NCBI RefSeq assembly: GCF_001499855.1
Contig: NZ_LQIK01000001.1
Coordinates: 186,001-250,000 of the forward strand
Direction: 5' to 3'
Length of the DNA stretch: 64,000 nt
From: Mycobacterium sp. GA-0227b
GTDB lineage: Bacteria; Actinomycetota; Actinomycetes; Mycobacteriales; Mycobacteriaceae
In this document: positions 35,175 through 43,002 of the stretch, piece by piece
Layout of the letters: each line of letters starts with the position of its first letter
Position numbering within the stretch: the first letter of the stretch is position 1
Notes under the pieces: generated by a model
Database searches by the model: none
The model's input: only the letters and a program-made list of their open reading frames with translations
What the model was told of the DNA's origin: nothing
Made by a program: the position numbers and the translations under genes

Positions 35175-35398
35175 CGCTCGGCCTCCGAGTTGACTGCACG
35201 GATCGCCGGCACGGTCCGTTCGACGCTGAACGCGCGGGCAGCGCGTCGATGTTGCGGGGCGTAATTGGACGCGCCGGCCGCGTCGGCTCCCCCGCGGTGG
35301 AGGAGGACTTTAGGCCCGGTACCGGCTTCGGTGACGAAGATTTGTCGGTCGTGGACCTGAACGGCTCGTTCGGTTCGTGCTGCCTGCGCTACGTCCAT
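35171..35398 (-). pseudogene. Truncated meta-cleavage-type hydrolase
   Basis: Only 75 residues remain of a family normally near 290. The start resembles the hydrolase at 27569: VHDRQIFVTEAGTGP then GASNYAPQHRR correspond to its VNGKPIFYAETGTGP and GASGVSNYSRN. The oxyanion segment is damaged (LHRGGADAAG) and the nucleophile elbow and the rest are missing. The start at 35398 has GGAGG 5 nt upstream, so expression signals survive and may now serve the EthD gene. Confidence 0.7.
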
Positions 35399-35418
35399 CT
35401 TGGCCTCCTCGATAAGTT

Positions 35419-35464
35419 GCTGATTAGGCAATCAGCTGCACGTTTGCTGGTCTACAACTTGTAG
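35419..35464. promoter_or_regulatory. Two palindromes before the truncated hydrolase/EthD unit
   Basis: GCTGATT-AGGC-AATCAGC (35419-35436) and CTACAA-C-TTGTAG (35452-35464), both perfect. The first has TetR-type geometry (7-4-7). The second overlaps the transposon-tip-like sequence that begins at 35460. Confidence 0.55.
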
Positions 35465-35552
35465 GTTCTCCTCCCCGGGCTGCATTGGTCGATGCGCGTG
35501 ACCTGGGCCTTTCCAACTTGTCTCACGGCGACTGCACGCAGCTTTGTCTCAC
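35460..35552 (+). repeat. Transposon left-end-like sequence (copy R-B)
   Basis: TGTAGGTTCTC at 35460-35470, then GGCTGCAT, then TGTCTCAC at 35519-35526 and 35545-35552. The same parts in the same order and spacing occur at 38339-38431. No matching opposite end was found for this copy, and its flanking pentamer CAACT has no partner that I can see, so it is a solitary end. Confidence 0.6.
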
Positions 35553-35591
35553 GAAACGGTGTCCGGGCCGTCCTGACGCAGTCGGATCAAG

Positions 35592-36239
35592 TTACTCGGG
35601 AATGGGGAGCGGCGGGAGCGGAAGGGCCACCAGCCGGTCAGCCTCCCCAGCATCCAGGCCGAGCATGAGAAGCACGTGTCGTACGTAGTCGTCGGACACC
35701 TGCGCGCTGTCGAGGTCGGCGTCGGCGTCAAGGAGTTGCATGAGTCCGAGCAGGGCCCCACCCGACATCATCAACCCCATGTCGGCGTCGGGAACACTGA
35801 ACCGTCCGGTCTCGATACCCCGTTGCAGGTCGACCAACGCGCGTGGCCGCAGTCCACGATCGGTCAGCAACACGGACATGCCTTGGTTGAGCACCACCCG
35901 AATGAGTTCAGGAAGTTCTCGTTGCATGCGGCCGAGCATCCGGAAGCTGGTGGCGAACACTTCTGCAGGGTCGTGGATGCCTTCAACAACGAGATCGCGC
36001 ATCTGGCCCCAGGCGTCGAGGGTGCTGGCGACCGCCTCGGCGAAGAGTTCCTCCTTGCTGTCGAAGTGGTTGTAGAAGCTGCCGAAACCCACGCCGGCCT
36101 CGTTGGTGATCTCTTGGACGCTCACCGCGGTGCGCCCTTCGGCGAGGAGTCGGCGACCGGCGGCGATCAAGGCTGCACGAGTGCGTGCTTTGCGCGGGTC
36201 GGGCCGGCGCGTGGACTGTGTGGAGACTTCAGCGGTCAT
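35592..36239 (-). CDS. TetR family regulator
   Basis: A 215-residue TetR protein with helix-turn-helix near residues 38-62 (VQEITNEAGVGFGSFYNHFDSKEEL). It is divergent from the EthD and SDR genes, with repeated ATCAGAAAATCT sequences in the shared gap, so it probably regulates them. Its C-terminal ligand domain is rich in leucine and methionine. Confidence 0.92.
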   Translation of the reverse strand: MTAEVSTQSTRRPDPRKARTRAALIAAGRRLLAEGRTAVSVQEITNEAGVGFGSFYNHFDSKEELFAEAVASTLDAWGQMRDLVVEGIHDPAEVFATSFRMLGRMQRELPELIRVVLNQGMSVLLTDRGLRPRALVDLQRGIETGRFSVPDADMGLMMSGGALLGLMQLLDADADLDSAQVSDDYVRHVLLMLGLDAGEADRLVALPLPPLPIPE

Positions 36240-36279
36240 GGTTCCGGTCTCTCCGTTGGCCTAGCTGTTGGATGAAGTT

Positions 36280-36335
36280 ATCAGAAAATCTTGACATACC
36301 CGGCCCGTTCTTGTGATGATTTCATCAGAAAATCT
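36280..36335. promoter_or_regulatory. Repeated operator-like element between tetR and the EthD gene
   Basis: ATCAGAAAATCT occurs at 36280-36291 and 36324-36335, 44 nt apart, on the same strand. The second copy is within GATTT-N7-AAATC. The A/T-rich element stands out from the GC-rich surroundings and lies in the divergent promoter. Confidence 0.6.
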
Positions 36336-36429
36336 GACTACGGGAGGACCCCGCGGCTCGGGTCCACCCCATGAGCCAAGCGAGCCTCACCGCTCTGTCT
36401 GCGATTCATCCGCCCGACAAGGACACGCC

Positions 36430-37203
36430 ATGCCCCCGACACCGTCGATCACCCCCACCAAGACCCTCTCAGGGATCTACCCGGTCCGATTCCGGGCCGA
36501 CCTTCCCCGAGAGGTCGCCGATGACTACTGGGCAGGACCGCACGCCGAACTGGTCAAGCGCGGCGGGCACATCTACGAGTACAACCAGTACCACTTCTCT
36601 GCGACCGATCACGGCTACTGGCCCGCCACACCGACTGTCGGAACACACCCCCCTGACCTGTTTCGCTGGGACGGCGTGACCGAAGTGCGACTGCGCAACT
36701 TCCCCGAAATGGCGCGTGCTGCCTACGGAATGCTCGGCACGATCTTCCACGACGAGCAGAACGTCTTCGACAACGTGCTCGGCCATGTCTGCGGCCCCGG
36801 CGGCGGCACCCGGTGGACCAACCACCATGAGCCCGCGGTCGGCCATCGCACCGTGTTGTTGCTACGCCGCCGGCGCGGTGTCCCACTGCGCAAGTTCCGC
36901 GCCTTCGTCCACCGACGTTTCGGCCAGGCCCTCCACGACGTCGGCGCGCTCGACGTTCGCTCCTACAGTTTCCTTCCCATCACCGGGATCGCTCACCGCA
37001 CGCCCGGCCTGTCCCACACCTATCCACCCGGCCACCGCCACGACGGCGCCATCGTCTTCGGGTTGCCGAGCCGCGAGGACGTCAACGATCTCCTGGCCAG
37101 CACCGAACTGAAGGCCATTGTCGACGAGCAGTCCGAAACGCTCACCGCTGTCCATGCCTACGCCGTCGACCACACCGTGCCCGTCATCAAGGAGCCCCGA
37201 TGA
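36430..37203 (+). CDS. EthD-like protein (second type)
   Basis: A 257-residue protein with SGIYPVRFRADLPREVADDYWAGPHAELV-type start (RFRADLP, DYWAGPHAEL) and an internal second repeat with FRAFVHRRFGQALHD, matching the EthD/alpha-beta barrel pattern in which a helix with a conserved histidine follows the first strand. ATG at 36430. It is coupled to the SDR by ATGA overlap. Role likely in a catabolic step, partner unknown. Confidence 0.65.
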   Translation: MPPTPSITPTKTLSGIYPVRFRADLPREVADDYWAGPHAELVKRGGHIYEYNQYHFSATDHGYWPATPTVGTHPPDLFRWDGVTEVRLRNFPEMARAAYGMLGTIFHDEQNVFDNVLGHVCGPGGGTRWTNHHEPAVGHRTVLLLRRRRGVPLRKFRAFVHRRFGQALHDVGALDVRSYSFLPITGIAHRTPGLSHTYPPGHRHDGAIVFGLPSREDVNDLLASTELKAIVDEQSETLTAVHAYAVDHTVPVIKEPR

Positions 37204-38069
37204 ACCACCTGTTCTCCGCCTCCCGCGGGACCTTCGCCAACAAAGTCACCGTCGTGACCGGTGCCGGCTCCGGCATCGGCCGCGCGCTCGCCACAAATCT
37301 GGCCAAGGAAGGCGCCACGGTGGCGATCACCGACGTCGACGAGGCCGGACTAGCCGAGACCGCAGACCTCATCCAGGCCGCGGGCGGCTCGATCGCCAGC
37401 CACCGGCTCGACGTCACCGACCACCTCGGTGCGTTCACCTACGCCGAGGAGATCCATGCCCGCTTCGGCGCTGTGCATCAGCTCTACAACAACGCGGGCA
37501 TCGAGCACCACGGCGACCTCGAACACTCCGATCTGTCCCAGATCCGCCGAGTGATGGACATCAACTACGGCGGTGTCGTCAATCTCACCAAGGCATTTCT
37601 CCCCTACCTCATCAAATCCGGGGATGGCCACATCATCAACGTCTCCAGTCTCTTCGGCCTTCTCGGAATGGCCGGTCAAAGTGCCTACAGCGCTTCGAAG
37701 TTCGCGGTCCGCGGACTCACCGAATCACTGCGTCAGGAGATGCTCGCAGCTGGACACCCAGTCCAAGTGACCTGCGTGCATCCCAGCAGTGTCAAAACCG
37801 CTATCGCGCGCAACACCAGCGTTGCCGCAGGCGAGGACGCCGCTGCCGTGGCAGCACTCTACGACGACAAGCTCGCCCGCATCTCCTCCGACCGAGCGGC
37901 CCAGATCATCCTCCGTGGGGTCCGGCGTAGGCGCCCTCGGGTCCTGATCGGTACGGACGCCTACGCCCTCGACATCCTCGTCCGACTCCTCGGTCCCGCA
38001 TATCAACGCGGAGCAGCGGCACTCGCTGCGCGCGTTCAGCCCGGCCTCACCGCCAAGGACGCGCGATGA
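37200..38069 (+). CDS. Short-chain dehydrogenase/reductase
   Basis: A 289-residue classical SDR. Cofactor motif TGAGSGIGRAL near residue 20, NNAGIEHHG near 97, catalytic serine in INVSSLFGL near 147, and YSASKFA (Tyr, Lys) near 162. The aspartate at the end of the second strand (AITDVDEAG) favours NAD(H). It ends a two-gene unit with the EthD-like gene. The 38070-38338 gap holds only a short degenerate frame. Confidence 0.92.
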   Translation: MNHLFSASRGTFANKVTVVTGAGSGIGRALATNLAKEGATVAITDVDEAGLAETADLIQAAGGSIASHRLDVTDHLGAFTYAEEIHARFGAVHQLYNNAGIEHHGDLEHSDLSQIRRVMDINYGGVVNLTKAFLPYLIKSGDGHIINVSSLFGLLGMAGQSAYSASKFAVRGLTESLRQEMLAAGHPVQVTCVHPSSVKTAIARNTSVAAGEDAAAVAALYDDKLARISSDRAAQIILRGVRRRRPRVLIGTDAYALDILVRLLGPAYQRGAAALAARVQPGLTAKDAR

Positions 38070-38338
38070 TCCAGAGCATCCCCCCACCATCACCACGTCC
38101 CTGCAGATCGGCGCCATGACTCCTCTCAACGGCCCCTATGCGGCGAGCAAGCCCGGTGTGTGGCGGACTGGTCCTGGCCGTGGCACAACAGCTTGTCGAT
38201 CAGGACCTCACACCTGACCAACTCGTACTCAGCGCGCCGACCAGGGTCGATGCCAGGTCAGATCTAGCCGCGGGCAAATGACACGAATTCGACACGGGGA
38301 CACGGATTTTGGGTCCGACGGTTCAACGGCGCCGCCGC

Positions 38339-38431
38339 TGTAGGTTCTCGCCTTCGGCTGCATCAATCCGTTCCGTGGACCTGCGAGTTTGCGATCTGTC
38401 TCACGGCTACGGCACCGGGGTTCTGTCTCAC
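38339..38431 (+). repeat. Left end of the Tn7-like element (copy R-C)
   Basis: TGTAGGTTCTC (38339-38349), then GGCTGCAT, then TGTCTCAC at 38397-38404 and 38424-38431, 27 nt apart. Similar to the copy at 35460. The tip and the following GGCTGCA match the right end at 52387 in inverse orientation. Confidence 0.6.
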
Positions 38432-38586
38432 GGAGAGATTCATTTCCTAGCAGTCGGCAAGTTGGCTTCGATCGGGAGTTTCACCACCGCCGACACCATG
38501 CCCAGGTGGTCGTGAAGTTTGCCGTTACGGATTGGCCCCGTGCGGGCCGATCTGGACTCAACCGTTATGAGCTACAGCTCCCAAGG

Positions 38587-38960
38587 TTAATGCACCCCAA
38601 ACTCCGTGAGGTGCCTCAAGTTTGGCGTCACGACGAGAACTTCGGCGGACTCTGCAACCGCGCACGCGCAGAGCAAACACCACGTTGGTGTCCAGGACGT
38701 ACCCAACGGGTCGGGAGCGCGTGCCGCGAGGTTCAGCCGATCAGGTTCGAACTCGATCGCGGAACCTTCGTCGCTGCACAGCATGTCGACAATCGTGATG
38801 GCCGGTCGTTCAAGACCCCTATAAGGATCGCCCGGGCCTCCGCTTCAACAGTGCGGCAATGCTGCTCGGCGCGTACACGCAGCGCGCCGCTTTCCGGCGG
38901 ACACCCGCAGTGCAGCATGGTCGAGATGGTGATCCGACGTCATGAGGACGCCCATCGCAA
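38587..38960 (-). pseudogene. Decayed FitAB/VapBC-type toxin-antitoxin relic
   Basis: On the minus strand one frame (about 38918-38800) reads PPESGALRVRAEQHCRTVEAEARAI, given here as key segments ALRVRAEQH and VEAEARAIL, the signature of FitA-type antitoxins. A second frame ending at 38587 has VLVVTPNLRHLTEFGVH, resembling the end of a PIN-domain toxin. The first half of the toxin with its acidic residues is missing and frames are broken. The rest of the 38432-38989 gap is featureless. Confidence 0.45.
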
Positions 38961-38989
38961 CATTCCTGATGCCGTGAGTCGCAGAGTGG

Positions 38990-40261
38990 CTAGCTCAACA
39001 CCGCGGTGTCGAACCAATGGCAGAGCAGCACAGCGACTTCCACATCGAGTCGGTCGTCGGTGATTGGTTCGCCACGACGTTCGAGCGCGCGCTGCACGCG
39101 GTATTTCACCGAGTTGACGTGCAGGTGCAACTCGTCGGCGGTTGCCTTGAAACTGCATCCGGTGCGCAGGAAACTCCGCAGTGTTTCACGCATCCGCTCG
39201 TCGCTGTCCGTCGCCGAAGCAAGCGGTCCCAGAACGTGGCGGACCCATGCGCGGGTGTGCTCGAGGTCAGCGCAGAACTGGGCGGCCACCACGAGGCCGG
39301 GATCGTTGTACATCGTCACCGCGGGTGGACGTGATCCCGACGCGAGCACCACAGTGCGCGCGGTCTGAGCCTGCCGATGCGATCGGCGGAAGCCGTCGAT
39401 ACCCGGCGCCGGATCACCGGCCGCCATCCACGGCGCATCCGTGCGCGCGTTGGCAAACTCGCGAATACGGCGCGCCGCATCCTCTGCCGTACCGGCGCTA
39501 AGCGGTATCCATGCCCACCCGGTGACACGGTCCGCGGCGACGAACAAGGGGCGCTCATCCGAACCCAGTGCCTTCGCAAGTTCGGCGGTGAATCGCTCCA
39601 TCCCGACGAGTTCGTTTCCATCATCGGACTCGCCGCACCACACGATGACGGACAGGTGAATCCTGTGCAGCGGGTAGCGGATGGAAGTCGTCAGCTCGTC
39701 GATGTCGATTTCGGCCCCGCCGAGGACCTCGCGCACCCGCAACGCCCGCACCCGGTTCTGATTCGCCAGCCACCGATCCCGTTCATTGTGGTAGTCGATC
39801 AACACCAACCGCGACACTCGGTCGATATACCGAAACGACCTTGATGTGATCTGTTCGAACACGTCGAGCGCGAGGCGGGTGTCCAACTCTGCCGCACGAA
39901 TTTCGTCGATCACGAATCGCAGCAACCCTTGGTGGCCGAGCCGGTAGGTCCGCACCAAGAAGTCCGCATCCACCTCGCGTTGCGCCAACCGCCGCGCGTG
40001 CTCGATCGCGGCGGGCGGGGGCTCGATGCGGTCGATGGAGATGCCGTGGCGAATGGCCGGGAGGAAGGTGTCGAGGTTTCCCTGCACGGAGTCGTGCACC
40101 AACGCCAGCAGTTCGCCGTCGCCACCAATCTCTGGCAGCTCGCTGATCAACACTTCCTGCAGCGATCGCGTGATCTCCGCCAGCCTGTCATCGAGCCGGC
40201 CGACGATCATCGCTGTCGACTTGGCGACCAGCGCCTCATCTTCGCGGCTTCGCTGCGCCAC
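38990..40261 (-). CDS. PucR/CdaR-type transcriptional regulator
   Basis: A 423-residue regulator. The C-terminal helix-turn-helix of the PucR group is clear: RSFLRTGCSFKATADEL followed by HLHVNSVKYRVQRALE near residues 365-400, and a GGDEF-like central domain precedes it. The N-terminal part is a helical sensor-like domain. It faces away from the microprotein and acyl-CoA synthetase operon across a 240-nt gap, so it is the likely activator of that cargo operon. Confidence 0.9.
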   Translation of the reverse strand: MAQRSREDEALVAKSTAMIVGRLDDRLAEITRSLQEVLISELPEIGGDGELLALVHDSVQGNLDTFLPAIRHGISIDRIEPPPAAIEHARRLAQREVDADFLVRTYRLGHQGLLRFVIDEIRAAELDTRLALDVFEQITSRSFRYIDRVSRLVLIDYHNERDRWLANQNRVRALRVREVLGGAEIDIDELTTSIRYPLHRIHLSVIVWCGESDDGNELVGMERFTAELAKALGSDERPLFVAADRVTGWAWIPLSAGTAEDAARRIREFANARTDAPWMAAGDPAPGIDGFRRSHRQAQTARTVVLASGSRPPAVTMYNDPGLVVAAQFCADLEHTRAWVRHVLGPLASATDSDERMRETLRSFLRTGCSFKATADELHLHVNSVKYRVQRALERRGEPITDDRLDVEVAVLLCHWFDTAVLS

Positions 40262-40500
40262 GACTCGACTCTATGGCGCGCGGTGCCCGAACTCCATGGA
40301 ATGACCCGTGTGTCAATTTGTGGGTGGTCGACAAAGGCCCGCCGGATGCAGGACGAAAGTTGGTCGACGGACGACGTATCTGCACCACGTCGCCGTCCGT
40401 AACGTTTCCGGCGACGGCGACATTCGAGCGGACAAACCCATCGTTCGAACGCCAAATTACCGACAATACGACCCGCTTTCGCGGAGAAAGTGAATGAACT

Positions 40501-40656
40501 GTGTTCACCGCCATCCTCATTCTCACACTGGCCCTGGCGCCGGTACTCCTCCCGGCCGCCATCTCTGCATTCCACGCCCTGGTTGGCCTTCGACAGCGCC
40601 GAGCCGCCCGCCTCGACGTTGGACATGCCGCCGAGCCGATCCCGGCGTCGGCCTGA
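40501..40656 (+). CDS. Membrane microprotein (51 aa) upstream of acyl-CoA synthetase
   Basis: GTG at 40501 opens a 51-codon frame encoding one membrane helix (ILILTLALAPVLLPAAISAF, residues 5-24), then HALVGLRQRRAAR and a short tail. GGAGA lies 13 nt upstream. The stop is 16 nt before the acyl-CoA synthetase ATG. It aligns without gaps with the microprotein at 1964-2122: PVLxPxxIxAxHAxxGxR is shared. The gene is too short for most annotation pipelines. Function unknown. Confidence 0.6.
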   Translation: MFTAILILTLALAPVLLPAAISAFHALVGLRQRRAARLDVGHAAEPIPASA

Positions 40657-40672
40657 TCGGCGAAGGACGGCC

Positions 40673-42217
40673 ATGTTTCCCGGAAGCCACGCGGCATCCG
40701 CCCCGAACCGTCCGGCCGTTGTGATGGCCGGCTCGGGCAAGACAGTGACCTATCGCGAGCTCGACGACAACTCGGCGCGGCTCGCGTCGGCGCTGCACGC
40801 GCTCGGGCTGCGCCCGGGCGACGTGGTCGCCCTGGTCTCGGACAATTCGGCGGAGGCCTTTGAGGTGTATTGGGCCGCACTGCGTTCCGGTCTGTACATC
40901 ACTGCCGTGAACTGGCATCTGGCGCCCGAGGAGTCCGCATACATTCTCCGCGACAGCGGTGCTCGCGTCGTGATCGTCTCGGCCGGAGTCCGGGCCGTGG
41001 CCGAACCCGTTGTCTCATTGGTCCCTGAGGTCCAGCATTGGTATGTGTTCGGCGGGGCGGTGCCCGGCTATCGGTCGTACTCCGAGTTGTTGGCGACCGC
41101 GGGGCCGCGACTGACCGACCAGCCTCGCGGTTCGGAGATGCTGTACTCGTCGGGCACGACCGGCCGCCCCAAGGGCATCAAGCCACGCTTGCTGCCCGGG
41201 CAGGTAGACGAACCGGGTGATCCGTTGGTCGCCCTCCTCGGCAACGTATTCGGCATTGGCGAGCAGGACGTCTATCTCTCGCCGGCACCGATATACCACA
41301 CCGCCCCGCTGAAGTGGTGCGCATCGGTGCAGGCGTTGGGCGGAACCGTGGTGTTGATGGAGCGGTTCGACGCCGAGGAGGCACTGGCCGCGATCGAGCG
41401 GTTCCGGGTCACCGTCACCCAGGTGGTGCCCACCATGTTCGTCCGAATGCTGCAGTTGCCCGAGGAAACCCGAACCGCATACGACGTGTCGTCTATACGG
41501 CTGGCGGTGCACGCCGCCGCGCCGTGTCCGCCCGAAGTGAAGGACGCGATGATCTCGTGGTGGGGACCGATTCTCGTGGAGTACTACGGCGCCACTGAAC
41601 AACACGGCACCACCGTGATCACCACGCCGGAGTGGCAGAACAAGCGGGGTTCGGTGGGCAGGGCCGCGATGGGCGTGCTGCACATCTGCGACGACGACGG
41701 CAATGAACTTCCCGCCGGCGAGATCGGCAGCATCTACTTCGAACGCGACATCGCGCCGTTCGAGTACCACAACGACCCGGAAAAGACGACCGCTTCACGG
41801 CATCCCGCGCACGACAACTGGTGCACGGTCGGCGATATGGGCTATGTCGATGAAGACGGCTATCTGTTTCTGACGGATCGCAAGGGCTTCATGATCATCT
41901 CCGGCGGCGTCAACATCTACCCCCAGGAGATAGAGAACGTCCTGGCCCTGCATCCGAAGATCTTCGACGTCGCCGTGATCGGCGTGCCGGACCCCGAAAT
42001 GGGTGAACAGGTCAAGGCCGTCGTACAGCTGCGGGACGGCGTCGCGCCGTCCGACGAGCTGGCGGCCGAGATCATCGCCTACGTCCGCGACCGCATCGCG
42101 CGTTACAAGGCCCCCAAGTCCGTGGACTTCGTCGCCGAATTACCCAGGTCGGCAACCGGAAAGCTCCTCAAACGAGTCCTTATCGACAGCTACACAAAAG
42201 GAAGCACGCATGTCTGA
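40673..42217 (+). CDS. Class I adenylate-forming acyl-CoA synthetase
   Basis: A 514-residue enzyme activating a carboxylic acid to acyl-CoA. P-loop LYSSGTTGRPKGIKP near residue 155, VEYYGATEQ near 300, LTDRKGFMIISGGVNIYP near 415 and catalytic lysine in SATGKLLKR near 500. GAAGGA lies 5 nt before the ATG; the in-frame region upstream overlaps the microprotein gene and is not protein-like. Pattern resembles the FadD/CaiC-like enzymes used for steroid or terpenoid side chains. Its 3' end overlaps the SDR start by 8 nt. Confidence 0.92.
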   Translation: MFPGSHAASAPNRPAVVMAGSGKTVTYRELDDNSARLASALHALGLRPGDVVALVSDNSAEAFEVYWAALRSGLYITAVNWHLAPEESAYILRDSGARVVIVSAGVRAVAEPVVSLVPEVQHWYVFGGAVPGYRSYSELLATAGPRLTDQPRGSEMLYSSGTTGRPKGIKPRLLPGQVDEPGDPLVALLGNVFGIGEQDVYLSPAPIYHTAPLKWCASVQALGGTVVLMERFDAEEALAAIERFRVTVTQVVPTMFVRMLQLPEETRTAYDVSSIRLAVHAAAPCPPEVKDAMISWWGPILVEYYGATEQHGTTVITTPEWQNKRGSVGRAAMGVLHICDDDGNELPAGEIGSIYFERDIAPFEYHNDPEKTTASRHPAHDNWCTVGDMGYVDEDGYLFLTDRKGFMIISGGVNIYPQEIENVLALHPKIFDVAVIGVPDPEMGEQVKAVVQLRDGVAPSDELAAEIIAYVRDRIARYKAPKSVDFVAELPRSATGKLLKRVLIDSYTKGSTHV

Positions 42218-43001
42218 GTTCGCCACCAAGCGCTTCGTCGTCACCGGCGCAGCCTCCGGGATCGGCCACGCGGTGGCCACGAAGCTGCTCGCGGCCGGGG
42301 CCGAGGTCTACTCGCTCGACCGCAATAGCCCGACGGCCACGGTCACCGGCCACATCTATGTCGACCTGTCCAATCCGCGCAGTATCGACGCGGCGGTGGA
42401 GCAACTCCAGGGCGAGTTCGACGGGTTGATGAACGTCGCCGGTGTTCCCGGCACCGCACCCGCTGACGTGGTGCTGGCCGTCAACACGCTGGCCGTGCGG
42501 CACTTGTCTGAGTCGATGTTCGAGCGGCTCAAGCCAGGAGGCACGGTGACGATTGTGTCGTCGACGGCGGGTTTCGGCTGGCCCGCGCGGCTCGACACGA
42601 TCAACGAAATGCTGGCGACGGATTCCTTCGAGGAGGGGCTGGCCTGGTTCAAGGCGCACCCGCAGCAAGGAAACGCCTACAACTTCTCCAAGGAAGCCAC
42701 CACCGTGTATTCGATGGCGATGGGTCTGCTGGCCGCGCAGAACGGGTTCCGCATCAACGCGGTGCTACCCGGCCCGGTGGAGACGCCCATCCTGGCCGAC
42801 TTCGAGGACACCATGGGCAAGGACACCCTCGACGGCCTCAAAGCCCTCCTCGGGCGTCATGCGACTCCGGGCGACGTCGCGGGCGCGATCGTGTTCCTGG
42901 CATCCGATGCGGCGCAATGGATCAACGGGCATGCCCTGGTCGTGGACGGCGGGGCGACCGGCGCGGTTCTCACCGGCGTCATCCCGGCACCGGAGATCTG
43001 A
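42210..43001 (+). CDS. Short-chain dehydrogenase/reductase (3-alpha-HSD/carbonyl reductase-like)
   Basis: A 263-residue SDR with cofactor motif TGAASGIGHAVA near residue 13, MNVAGVPG near 75, TIVSSTAGFG (Ser) and YNFSKEA (Tyr, Lys) near 160. The long insertion after the serine and the shortened second Rossmann unit resemble 3-alpha-hydroxysteroid dehydrogenase/carbonyl reductases. AAAGGAAG precedes the ATG. Confidence 0.9.
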   Translation: MSEFATKRFVVTGAASGIGHAVATKLLAAGAEVYSLDRNSPTATVTGHIYVDLSNPRSIDAAVEQLQGEFDGLMNVAGVPGTAPADVVLAVNTLAVRHLSESMFERLKPGGTVTIVSSTAGFGWPARLDTINEMLATDSFEEGLAWFKAHPQQGNAYNFSKEATTVYSMAMGLLAAQNGFRINAVLPGPVETPILADFEDTMGKDTLDGLKALLGRHATPGDVAGAIVFLASDAAQWINGHALVVDGGATGAVLTGVIPAPEI

Positions 43002-43002
43002 C

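Noticed and set aside
38070..38338. A possible gene after the SDR
   Set aside because: Only a short frame starting near 38116 with no family resemblance; probably degenerate sequence.
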